Positions 34,309-43,791 of a DNA stretch of 64,000 nucleotides are shown here, in pieces. Source of the DNA: Hyaloperonospora brassicae (Eukaryota > Oomycota > Peronosporomycetes > Peronosporales > Peronosporaceae). The stretch is taken from positions 186,001 to 250,000 of the forward strand of contig CANTFL010001260.1 in the NCBI GenBank assembly GCA_947650285.1, given 5' to 3'. How positions within the stretch are numbered: position 1 is the first letter of the stretch; every line of letters starts with the position of its first letter. Made by a program: the position numbers and the translations under genes. The notes beneath the pieces are model-generated. The model searched no databases, was not told the origin of the DNA, and saw only the letters and a program-made list of their open reading frames with translations.

Positions 34309-34980
34309 TTATGCCACCAGCGTCGAGGCCGTGGCCGACTCGTACTTCCAGTTGGGCGAGAGCTTGCGGTTCTTGCGGTAGTAACGAGCGAGGCGGTGGA
34401 TACGCGACTCAATGAGGATCAGACGGAACTTGGAGTCCTTGTCCTGACGGTTGCGCTCCAGGTGTTTGCGCACAGCCACGGCCTTCTTGATGAGCATGTA
34501 CAAGTCCTCCGGCAGCTCAGGAGCAAGGCCTGGACGCGGTGGCGTCAGCAAGAGAGCAACCCGCGTACCCCCACGTCAAACGGAGAGGCGCCCACAGCCA
34601 TCGGATCCGCACGTCAGGTGGTACCGAGCAGGATGGACCCAAAATAGCACGTCAAGTACCCAAAATAGCACAAACAAGTCAGTCGACGAGACACGCGAGG
34701 GCATCGATCGACTTGGTGCAACCACGACGTTCGAGAGAGACGCACCGTTCTTCTTGAGCACACGCAGCACCTTGGAGCCAGTCACGCTCTTGACTTGGGC
34801 AATGCCGTGCGAGTCACGCAGGATCACGCCAATCTGCGACGGCGTCAGACCCTTCTTGGCGAACTTGCAAATGTGGTCTTCCACGTCCTCCGCCGACACC
34901 TTGAGCCACGACGGCGGCGAGCGCTTGTACGGGCGAGCGGACTTGCTCATGCCCTTTCCGTGCGAGTGCATGCGACCCAT
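34309..34980 (-). CDS. RPS13: 40S ribosomal protein S13 (uS15)
   Basis: Exon 1 is 34980-34746 and exon 2 is 34529-34309 (minus strand), with a 216-bp phase-1 intron (gtgcgt...gtccag). The product is exactly 151 residues, the length in animals, plants and fungi. It begins [20 protein letters not shown] and carries [20 protein letters not shown], the junction [38 protein letters not shown] and the invariant [13 protein letters not shown]. It ends [13 protein letters not shown] like other eukaryotic S13. It is a core small-subunit protein in the cytosolic ribosome. In vertebrates the S13 gene hosts U14 snoRNA in its introns; no C/D boxes of that kind are seen here. It is head-to-head with the next gene. 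Confidence 0.98.
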
Positions 34981-35294
34981 GGTGACAACGAGGTGGTGGT
35001 AGTGGAAGAAGCTGCGGGCTGGCTGGCTGGTGTGACCTGGCTAGAGAGATCAAAGAGTGAGGCCCGGCAGGACGCCCGCACGCACTAAATTGGGTCACAG
35101 CACCCGAGTCCTCAACCAACCAACCGCGCGGCCAACGACGACCTACGATTGGTTGAAAAGCGAGCGCCACGACGACCCCCGGGGTGTCACGCGTAAGTAC
35201 GATTGCGGCCTGCGTGATACGCGCTGGAATTGTTGGTGACCATTTCGCAGCGACCATTTTTGTAGTGACCATTTATCGGTCATCGACAACCGAC
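34981..35294. promoter_or_regulatory. Shared divergent promoter region
   Basis: 314 bp separate the RPS13 start (minus) from the start at 35295 (plus). Both genes must be driven from this interval, so a bidirectional promoter is likely. No TATA box is obvious. Inference from layout only. Confidence 0.5.
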
Positions 35295-35843
35295 ATGACC
35301 GCTAGCGACAATGAGAATGACATTGACGTAGTGTTCCAGTCGAATGCACTGGACGTCGTCGGCTCGTGGCTGATTGGCGGATCTGCCACTGAAGACAGCA
35401 CGACGCGGCACGAGACGCAGCCGCCAGTGCGTCGTCCTGTCACGCTCTATCGGCCGTCGTCTTCGTCCGCGCCGACTCTCACGCGACCGAACGCCGCGCA
35501 CGCAGACTCTGCGCTGACTGAGACGGAGCGAGAGATGAAGCACAAGATGCTGCGAAAGCGCCGAGGCACTGACGCAGAAGAGGCGGTCAAGGGCGAGCAG
35601 GAGGCGCAGACGCAGCGAGACGAGGCGCAGGACGAAGAGGAGCAGGAGCTCGTGCGGCTCAAGACGCAGCGACACGATCGAAAGCGTAAACGCACAGCGC
35701 AGGACGAGCTACTGGATGCACTGAGGGGCGAAGCGGCCAAGAAGAAGGCCAAGAACCTGAAACGGAAGCTGCAGCTGCAACGCAAGACGCAGCAGCAGCG
35801 ACAACAGAAACCAACACACGGACTCGGCGTTGCCACGCAATGA
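35295..35843 (+). CDS. Small charged, Lys/Arg/Gln-rich protein, unknown function
   Basis: 182 residues from the ATG at 35295. The N-terminus is acidic with a hydrophobic patch (NENDIDVVFQSNALDVVGSW), followed by a Ser/Thr/Pro linker. From about residue 80 a long charged helix (TETEREMKHKMLRKRRGTDA through DELLDALRGEAAKKKAKNLK) ends in a Gln/Lys tail. The basic KKKAKNLKRK-type clusters look like nuclear or nucleolar signals, and many small ribosome-biogenesis proteins have this build. The divergent pairing with RPS13 is consistent with that but proves nothing. Codon use is typical of the island. I do not recognise the family. Confidence 0.7.
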   Translation: MTASDNENDIDVVFQSNALDVVGSWLIGGSATEDSTTRHETQPPVRRPVTLYRPSSSSAPTLTRPNAAHADSALTETEREMKHKMLRKRRGTDAEEAVKGEQEAQTQRDEAQDEEEQELVRLKTQRHDRKRKRTAQDELLDALRGEAAKKKAKNLKRKLQLQRKTQQQRQQKPTHGLGVATQ

Positions 35844-36313
35844 CGTGAGCTGCGCCCGCTCGCGGAACGTGACAAGACTCTCTCGCTTTTGTCCGTGTTA
35901 CCGGCAACTGATGCGCGCCGTCGTACGTCGGGCGACACGAAGCCAGGCCCAAGCACTTGACAATGATGCGGTATGCGTTCGTACCATACATGTGGGGTAC
36001 CGCAAGCACAGACGTCCGTACTGGCCGACTGTGGCTACAGATAGCTGATTAGCTCCGCAACAACGCGTGTCGTCGGATATCCGACGCCTTAGGCAGACGT
36101 TGAAGTGGACCGTTCGTGCGTCTGCGCCTTCTGATTCGTCGAAAGCACAAGCAGCCAATCAACACGCTCCACTTCAGGACAACTCCGTGACTTCAACGAC
36201 CACCTGCGCGCTCTCGAGCGTCCTGCACGTCGATCGTGACGCTCACTTTCCAATTCGCTTCGCACTTGCCACTCGTCCATCAACTCGTCTTCTCCAGTGC
36301 GCCTATTCGACCC
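35844..36313. other. Intergenic, ARF promoter side
   Basis: 470 bp without a coding frame. The region before the ATG at 36314 is pyrimidine-rich, as expected for a leader. Confidence 0.45.
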
Positions 36314-36886
36314 ATGGGCAACCTCTTCTCCTTCTCCCTCGACGCCCTCTACAGCAGCTTGGCCTCGTTTCTCGGCAACCGCGAGAGCCGCATCATGATC
36401 ATCGGCCTCGACGGCGCGGGCAAGACGACGTTCCTCTACAAGATCAAACTCGGCGACCTCGTGACGACAATCCCTACAATCGGCTTCAACGTCGAGACGT
36501 TCGAGTACAAGAACATCAAGTTCACGGCGTGGGACATTGGCGGCCAAGAGAAGATCCGCTCGCTCTGGAAGCACTACCTCTCCAACAACGACGCCGTCAT
36601 CTTTGTCGTCGATGCGGCCGACGTGGACCGCATTGACGAGGCAAAAGAGGCGCTGCACCTGATCTTTGAGGCCGACGAGCTCGCGCAGACCAAGTTGCTC
36701 GTGTACGCGAACAAACAGGACCAGCCGGACGCGCTGTCGGCCGACGAGCTCCGGGAGAGACTCGAGCTGGCAGACGTGACGCAGAACCCCACGAGCGTCC
36801 AGGCCTGCGTTGCAACGACGGGCGAGGGCCTGTACGAGGGTCTCGACTGGCTGAGCAAAGCAGTCACGGGCGCGCTCGACGCGTAG
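36314..36886 (+). CDS. ARF-family small GTPase
   Basis: 190 residues from the ATG at 36314. Upstream in-frame sequence is ignored because MGN at the start supplies the N-myristoylation Gly2 typical of ARFs. An amphipathic helix ([17 protein letters not shown]) precedes the G domain: G1 GLDGAGKTT (31-39), switch I with IPTIGFNVE (Thr55), G3 WDIGGQEK (73-80), G4 NKQD (133-136) and G5 near CVATTGEG, then [10 protein letters not shown] as in ARF1. Gly34 replaces the Ala usual in ARF1's GLDAAGKTT, and the G5 loop has VAT rather than CAT. All nucleotide-binding residues are present. ARFs recruit coats and lipid-modifying enzymes to Golgi and endosomal membranes. The substitutions suggest a divergent ARF or ARL rather than the main ARF1. 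No intron. Confidence 0.93.
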   Translation: MGNLFSFSLDALYSSLASFLGNRESRIMIIGLDGAGKTTFLYKIKLGDLVTTIPTIGFNVETFEYKNIKFTAWDIGGQEKIRSLWKHYLSNNDAVIFVVDAADVDRIDEAKEALHLIFEADELAQTKLLVYANKQDQPDALSADELRERLELADVTQNPTSVQACVATTGEGLYEGLDWLSKAVTGALDA

Positions 36887-37498
36887 ACGGGCGAACAACG
36901 AACCGCTGGGGCACATTCCCTCCGTCGACGCGAGCACAGGACATTGCGCTTCTCAACGGCACTCGCGTGCGGGTTGGTCCGTATCAGAAACGTATCCGAG
37001 CAAGTGGGTAAGTAAAGTACTACTACTACTACTACTACTACTACATATTCCAAGAAAGAAGCACTTGTTCTCTGGCGTCTTTCTCTCGTTCTTCGGCGCG
37101 TCAGAAGACAGAAGCTCTTGTTCGCTGGCGCCTTTCTCTTGTCCTTCCTTCGATGCCGACGGAAGCGCTTGCTCTCTCGCGTCTTTCGCTCGTTCTGCCT
37201 TGGATGCCGACGGAAGGAAGTGCGCACACCCAATCACGCAGCGCGCCCGTCTCTTTTCTCGCAGCGACCTTTCGCTCCCTATCGGACGACACACCAGTGT
37301 ACTCGATCTCCTTCGAAATCGCATACAACGAGCGGTTGACCGGGGTGACCCGTGCTTAAGTACGCACCGAGCCCTCCTATCCTACACTGCAGCATACCGG
37401 TACGACCGCCTCCATTTCTAACGAAAGAAATGCTCGCGCACAACTCGCACACTCTGTCGCCGCACCACATATTGCGAGCCGTCTCAAGCGCGTGTCGA
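36887..37498. other. Intergenic with degenerate tandem repeat
   Basis: Contains an act/tac microsatellite at about 37018-37043 and a diverged tandem repeat at about 37060-37215 (units of roughly 55 bp containing gatgccgacggaag and ctcgttct). Translated on the minus strand it gives imperfect SASK...AREQ-like repeats, but no convincing gene. Confidence 0.5.
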
Positions 37499-39548
37499 AT
37501 GGCGGCGCTCTCAAGCGCACAGTGGCGCACAGCCGCTCAGCAATGGACCGATTGGGACGTGAACATCGAGACGAAGACGCAGGTCCAGCAGCTCGTCGAG
37601 TCCAACGACGCAACGCGTCTCCAGGAGCTCTTCTGCCGTCGCATAGCGTTCGGCACGGCCGGTCTGCGCGCAGTGATGGGCCCCGGGCCCGCGGCAATGA
37701 ACGACTTGGTCGTGATCCAGACGGCGCAGGGGCTCTGCAAGTACCTCGAGACGCAGCTGGGCGAGCGGGCCAAGGCCATGGGCGTCGCTTTGGGCTATGA
37801 CCACCGCCGCCAGCGGTCGCTGAGCTCCGAGAGGTTTGCTGAGCTCACGGCCAGCGTCTGTCTGCACGCCGGCTTTCGCGTGTGCCTGTATGGCGACGTG
37901 GTGGCCACGCCGCTCGTGGTGCGTACGCGCACACGACTTGCACCTGCATGTGTGTGGTGGGTACTGACTGACCTGGTGTCGTTTTGTGTCGTTCTGTGTC
38001 CTGTTGGGTCGTCATTTGGTGTCTTTTTGTATCTTTTTGTGTCCTGTTGGGTCGTTATTTGGTGCTGTGGGTGCTGTGGGTGTTTTATGCTGTGAATGTG
38101 TCGATTTTGTGGGTGGGTGCTTTTTTGTGACCGCGCAGCCGTTTTGTGTCGAGCAAAAGGGCTGTGCCGCGGGTGTGATGGTCACGGCCTCGCACAACCC
38201 CAAGGCCGACAATGGCTACAAAGTCTACTGGTCGAACGGCTGTCAGATCATTGGTCCACATGACGAAGGAATTGCGAACGCGATCGCGGCGAATTTAGCG
38301 CCGTGGAGGCAATACGACGAGTCGCGCGAGCAGCTCCAGCAGATGTTCCCCGCAGCGATGGAAGATCCGAGCGATGAGCTCTTCCCGCGCTATTTTGGAC
38401 GAGCAGGTGCAGAGCTGTGTCGCTTTCCAGCAGCCAATGCCCACACGACGCTCACAATTGCCTATACGGCCATGCACGGCGTCGGTCACGCGTTCACCAG
38501 TCGCTCGTTTGCAGCTTTTCAGCACAAGGAGTACGTCCCAGTGCAGGCCCAGCTCTTGCCGGACCCTGAGTTCCCCACTGTGGTTTTTCCCAACCCGGAG
38601 GAAGGCAGAGGAGCGCTGCAGCTTGCGATGGAGACAGCTGAAGCCAGCAGAGCGAGACTGATTCTGGCCAACGATCCGGATGCTGACCGTCTGGCCGTGG
38701 CAGAGCGAGATGCGAACTCGGAGACTGGCTGGCGGATCTTCACGGGCAACGAGATTGGCGTGTTGTTGGGCCACTGGGAGCTCGAACAGTACGTGCGACT
38801 GCACCCGGACTGCGACCGCAAGCAGCTGTACTTTGTTGCATCAACGGTGTCGTCCAAGATGCTGCGTGCTGTTGCGCAGAAAGAGGGCCTGAACTTCGTC
38901 GAGACGCTCACTGGGTTCAAGTGGATGGGCAACAAGACTGCTGAACTGCGCAAAGCTGGCAAGACCGTGTTGTTTTCGTTCGAAGAAGCCATCGGCTTTT
39001 GCGTCGGTGGGCTCGTGAAAGACAAGGATGGAGTGGTCGCTGCTGCGGTGTTTGCCGAGATGGCGGTTCAGCTGGAAGCGACGAAAAAGATGACGGTGAG
39101 CCAGCATCTGAGCGCGTTGTACACGCGCTACGGTCACTTTGTGACGCAAAACCACTACGTCAAGTGCTACGACCCCGTCAAAATTCGTGCTATCTTCGCA
39201 CGGTTGCGCAACAGCGGGAAGTATTGGGATAGCTGCGGCGATTATGCCATCTCCCATGTCCGTGACCTCACCACAGGGTATGACAGCTCCCAGCCTGACA
39301 AGCGTGCCGTGCTGCCTGTGAGCACTTCGACAGAGATGATCACGTACACGTTTGCCAATGGATGCGTTGCCACACTGCGTACGAGTGGGACTGAGCCCAA
39401 GCTGAAGTACTACGTCGAGCTCGCTGGTCGGGTGGGCCAGAGCTGTGAGGAGGTCACTGCGGAGCTGAGGAGGCAGGTCGAGCAGATTGTGGAACAAATG
39501 CTGCAGCCTCAAGAAAACGGCTTGGAGCTGGCGCCTGCAGACGAGTGA
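37499..39548 (+). CDS. PGM2: Phosphoglucomutase/phosphopentomutase, PGM2 type
   Basis: Exons 37499-37918 and 38139-39548 (220-bp phase-0 intron, gtgcgt...gcgcag) encode 609 residues, close to animal PGM2. The N-terminal part has FGTAGLRAVMGPGPAAMND. The catalytic phosphoserine is Ser158 in TASHNP, immediately after the splice-joined VATPLV/PFCVEQKG. The metal loop is DPDADR (319-324) and the substrate-specificity loop is FSFEEAIGF. The C-terminal phosphate-binding loop is RTSGTEPKLKYY. All active-site elements of the alpha-D-phosphohexomutase superfamily are present. It interconverts hexose-1- and -6-phosphates or ribose-1- and -5-phosphate in the cytosol; the PGM2 branch often prefers pentose phosphate. 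The intron is GT-rich and contains a duplicated segment with ctgttgggtcgt. The gene converges on the BCAS3-like gene. Confidence 0.95.
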
Positions 39549-39768
39549 ATGGCTGCAGAAGCAGATTCTTACGTGTACCAGTTGCTAATGTACTTGCCAT
39601 TCATTCATAGCCTCTGCTCTTTCACTGCTTCCGCTGACCTCTCTTCTTGGCTTGTGGTGGATTTTTATGTGCTTCGTTGTCGGAACTACCTCTCGAAGGT
39701 GCTCGTGGATCGATTGATCGGGGTGTGATGAATTGTTTTTATGGCTCGATGAAGTCTACAGCGCCCCG

Positions 39769-42700
39769 TCAACCGCTGCCTTCGTCACTCGGCACCGCAA
39801 AGTACATGTCCTGCATCGTAAACTGCAGTGAGGTCAGTCCCGCAGTAGTGCAGCCATCTCCAACGATCTCGGTCTCAGCTTCCGAGCATGGCACTGGTGT
39901 CAGTATCCGACGGTTCTTGCCTTTCTTCTTTTCTCGCTTCCGCGTCGAGCTCGCACCGTCCACGAGATGCTCATCGACCGGACGAAAGCAAATCGTGTTT
40001 TTCACCTCTGGAACCGGCTTGGCCGGCGTCTCGGACAACGAAGATGACATGGCCATATCAATGCTCGTGGACAAGTCTAATGGTGGAGGAATCTCTGGCG
40101 TCACAGGGCGATGTCCACTACGGCCGTCGAATACCGGCGAGCCACCGATGCCAAAGTACGAGTCCATCTCCATCACGAACAATTGCTCGTCGCCATTGGC
40201 ATAGCCCTCGAGGGTCGTCGACATCGTGCTAGCACTGAGATCATGACTCGGGTTTGGCCCCTTGCGCTTTACCTCTAGAATTTGGCCGTCCGGATGGTCT
40301 TCGTCAATTGCTTTGAACGTTACTTTCGGGTGCGCCCACAGCGGTAGCGATCGTTGGGCACATGTCCGCAGTTCACTCCTGACGCTAGCGTCTCCGTTCA
40401 CGCTACTGCTGCTCAATCTCAATCTGCTTTGACTGTTCACGACGGACGAAAGCGGCTCTGTCTTTCGTCGTCCTGACGCAAAGAGCGCCCACGACTTGAG
40501 CTCAGTCACACTGGCTTCAAAGCCGAACGATGACAGCGATGACTTGGAGTTCTTCGTCTTGGAATCCGCTGGCGTCGCACGAGCTCGGTCTGCCTTGTGC
40601 TTGGAAAGCGCCGTCACTCGCATGTCATACAGCTTGAGGACCGAATCGCAGCAAATCAGTATCTTGAGTCCATCCGGGGCAAACACGCTGCACAGACGCC
40701 GACGTAGTCGCCGACGGCGGGAAGACACACCCATGTCGTTTTCAAAGTGTTGATGGCCGAAATCTATGGCGGATGTGGCGAGGTGGGACAGCAGTGCCTG
40801 TGATGCATCCAAAGCTGATTCCATCAGCGTGCTACTGCGTGTCGTGACAGATGAGCTGTTGGATGCGAAACCTGGAGGAGACGACGACGAAGACGTCGAA
40901 GACATCGACGAAGACGACGACCAACGCGACAAACGCGTTGGACGAGATGTGGAAGAAGCTGGCAGTGCCGACTTGTGGGGCGGCACGGTCGATACGTCAG
41001 GAATCTTGAGCTCATGACGGATTCGAAGTACCTGGGTCTGCGTCCGCGTCTCAAGCGTACGAAAGTCGGCATAAAAGTCGCTGACTTCGCGTCGACAAAA
41101 GCCAGTGGTCGACGCATCCGTGTCCGATTCATCGTTGCGGCCAATCGTGTTTGCATGCGTATCAGCACTGATGCGCGCTCCTTCAGGATGAAGCGCGTAC
41201 AGATGGCTCGTGCCGTGTGCTGATGTCACATTGATCCACTTCCCATCCTGACTGAACGCAATGTCTTGGATGCTAGCGTGGGTAATTCCACGCTGCAACT
41301 TGTACACCAACTGATGGTGAAGTGTTCCGTGCCCATCGCCTCCTGCCGCCGACTTGTTTCCTATGCTTTGCAACGGTGGTGACAAGCGGTATACATGGAG
41401 GTTCTGGCCTTTGTACGAGCTCGTCGCGAGAAGAAGCCCAGAAGCATCCAACGAAAGATTGACCAGCGCATTAGAGTGACAGGAAAAGTTGGCCATCACG
41501 CGCTTCGTCACCAGATCGAGCACCACCACCCATCCTGGTCGTTTCTTCGACGGCGGGGCCGCTACCTCATCGCCACCTTGTCCTGTGCGACAATTGCTAC
41601 CTGTTGAGCCATTACAAGACGACTTTCGTGACTCGCCAGAATGCCGGCGACGGGACGGTAACTTCTCCGTGCGATGCTCGTGTGTCAAGCTCGATGTCTT
41701 GCCAGGTGAAGACGACAAATATGGCGCAATGGTAGCACGGCCGACTTCCGACAAGTAGTACAGTCCCGATGCTACGTTCTGTGCCACGTCAATAGCCGTG
41801 TAAGCTGGCGCATCGCGAGCCTCGGCAGCAGACAAGCGACTGTTCACTAGCGCTTCAATCGGCATGTCATCAAAGTCCGAGTCACTGTCGCCAATGTCCG
41901 ACACCGCGTGTCGTCGACCAGCGCTGTGATTCGTCTCATTGCTTTGCACAAAGCCCGGGTACGCCAGCCATCGTGAGCCGAGGGCCATGGCCGGCGATGC
42001 CGTACAAATCACCTGCTGCAGCTCAAATGTAGCCAAGTCGTAGACAAACAGTTCACACGTCTCACACAGCACAGCGGCCATCACGGCGTTCGTCTGCACG
42101 TCCACGACCAGTGACGGCGAGCGCGGCAGCTTGTGCAGCACCTGCTGCTCGTCCAGCGCCAGCACCACAATCTCTTCTTGTCCGTCGTCCTCTCCAATGT
42201 CACTGTGTCCCTCTAGCTCTTCGACATAGGCGTCACGTCCAATGCTCGATACAAAGTCCTCCTCTTCCTCCTCCTCCTCCTGCTCATAATCGCCGCCGTT
42301 ATTGCTCCTTGAGCTCCGTTCCAGCACAAACAGAGCGCCCAGCGCGTCCACAGTGGTCGGGATCGCGTACAGACAAAAGAACCGCACGTCCGACAGCTTC
42401 GCTGTGTCCTTTGCAGGGTCTGTAAGCAGCTGCAACAAGCACAACACACAGCAGTCAGTTCCCAAGTGGCTTGACAAGAGTTCCACGTCGTTTGCAGTGC
42501 CAGTGACCGCGTTGACAGCGCAAGAGACGCACTTCAATCGGTGTACAGCTCTCACGTGCGGCGCTGAAGCCGTCGAGTCGGTAGAGGCGCCAAGCGGCGG
42601 CGCGTGTGCACAAGAGCAGATACGAGCGGCCGTTGACGCGCTGGACGGCGCAGAACGTCACTTCTAGCGACCTCTCGGACACGAGAGAAGGCGCGTTCGA

Positions 42701-42814
42701 TGCAGCAAGAGACGGCGCAGACGAAGAAGCAATGGGCAGGTCGGCCGGTCCGCTGCGACGCGCAGTACGGGCGCTCGCGCGTCGCCGCATCGAGCGAGAA
42801 GGCGACGACTTCAT
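39769..42814 (-). CDS. BCAS3-like WD-repeat protein (autophagy-adaptor family)
   Basis: Exon 1 is 42814-42556 and exon 2 is 42419-39769 (minus), with a 136-bp phase-1 intron (gtgaga...ttacag), giving 969 residues. A PROPPIN-like WD core is recognisable: KKRPGWVVVLDLVTKRVMAN, HSNALVNLSLDASGLLLATS, then KLQRGITHASIQDIAFSQDG and GTSHLYALHPEG, which closely follow the BCAS3 / plant ATG18F-H pattern. Farther on, LPLWAHPKVTFKAIDEDHPD matches the BCAS3 C-terminal domain. Acidic and Ser-rich inserts lie between blades. Human BCAS3 works with PHAF1 at phagophore membranes, and the plant proteins are also autophagy-linked. A phosphoinositide-binding adaptor role is inferred here. The splice acceptor is fixed by phase. 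It shares a divergent intergenic region with the LAMTOR5-like gene. Confidence 0.85.
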
Positions 42815-43252
42815 GCGCTTTTTTCTTTGAAGAACGAGTCGACCGGATCGAGGTGTAGGGTTGTTGGTCCGTCACTTGCAAAGCGCTGTTTTGACCAATG
42901 AGTACACGAGTTGACCGACTCAGAAACGCGCGACGCCGGTTAGAAATGGATTCGTAAAGGCTCGTCTCTAGGCTGGTCCGATGTCTTGTCGTATACTACA
43001 GGCACTGTATACACAACCCCACGACCTGCTGCCAACTCACTTGTGACTTGTTTGCGAGCGAACGAGAGAAAGAACAACAAGATACGATAAACGAACGTGC
43101 CCAGTGACTCGGGCATTCCCAGCTACCTATTTCCGTCCTCGACGCCCCCCCATTTCCGTCCTCGACGCACCCATTACTGTCCTCCACGCGCCCATTCCGT
43201 CTTCGGCACTACTTTCTCCACCCCACCTCGAGCCTCCCATACGAAAAGTAAG
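42815..43252. promoter_or_regulatory. Shared divergent promoter with degenerate repeats
   Basis: 438 bp between the start codons of the BCAS3-like (minus) and LAMTOR5-like (plus) genes. It contains three to four diverged copies of a roughly 27-bp unit with ccattccgtcctcgacg (about 43128-43203) close to the plus-strand gene. No defined motif can be named. Confidence 0.45.
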
Positions 43253-43588
43253 ATGAACACGGGCGAGTCGCTTGGCCTCGTGCTTAACGACGGCCACGGA
43301 CTGCTGCTCAAGGCCGAGGGCGACCTGTCGTACACGGCGCGCCACCAGAAAAACGGCTTCTTCACGAGCATTGCCGAGAAAGCCATCGACTTGGGCCAAC
43401 CCGCCGACGACGGCGACGACGGCGACACGGACCGCAACGCGAGCCGCAGCGCCGTCCAGTCGGTGCCGCTCGTGCGCTTGGAGACGAACCGACGGGCGGT
43501 GGTCCTGGCTAAGTTCGAGTTCGAGGGCCGCGAGCGCACGCTCGTCGTGTCCAAGGCGAGCCAAGCGGTCACTACCGCGCTCGAGTGA
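43253..43588 (+). CDS. Probable LAMTOR5 (HBXIP)-like roadblock-fold protein
   Basis: 111 residues from the ATG at 43253. ESLGLVLNDGHGLLLKAEGD reads like the first strand-turn-strand of roadblock/LC7 proteins; a helix (NGFFTSIAEKAIDLG) follows. An acidic linker (DDGDDGDTD) comes next, then PLVRLETNRRAVVLAKFEFE and RTLVVSKAS, which parallel the LAMTOR5 order of strands and the VxLE segment. LAMTOR5 is a Ragulator subunit that anchors Rag GTPases at the lysosome for TORC1 control. Length (about 90-110) fits. Similarity is weak, so another roadblock protein is possible. It is divergent from the BCAS3-like gene and convergent with the zinc-finger gene. Confidence 0.55.
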   Translation: MNTGESLGLVLNDGHGLLLKAEGDLSYTARHQKNGFFTSIAEKAIDLGQPADDGDDGDTDRNASRSAVQSVPLVRLETNRRAVVLAKFEFEGRERTLVVSKASQAVTTALE

Positions 43589-43724
43589 CATCCGCGGTCC
43601 GTGTGGCTTCTGAAGTACCGACAGCCGCCGACGCGGGTGAAGTAGTCGTAGCTGAAGTAGCCGCAGCAGCAGTCGAGTGGACCGACCGATCAGCAGACCA
43701 GTCACTTGCCATAATGGATACACC

Positions 43725-43784
43725 GATCCACACTGATCCACACCGATCCACACTGATCCACACTGATCCACACTGATCCACACT
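43725..43784. repeat. Six 10-bp tandem repeats
   Basis: Six head-to-tail copies of gatccacact (one copy ends in c) lie between two convergent stop codons, immediately 3' of the zinc-finger gene. The unit is about one helical turn. Confidence 0.95.
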
Positions 43785-43791
43785 GCTGGGG

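Noticed and set aside
34530..34745. Possible snoRNA in the RPS13 intron
   Set aside because: Vertebrate RPS13 introns host U14, but no TGATGA C box with a matching CTGA D box is present here.
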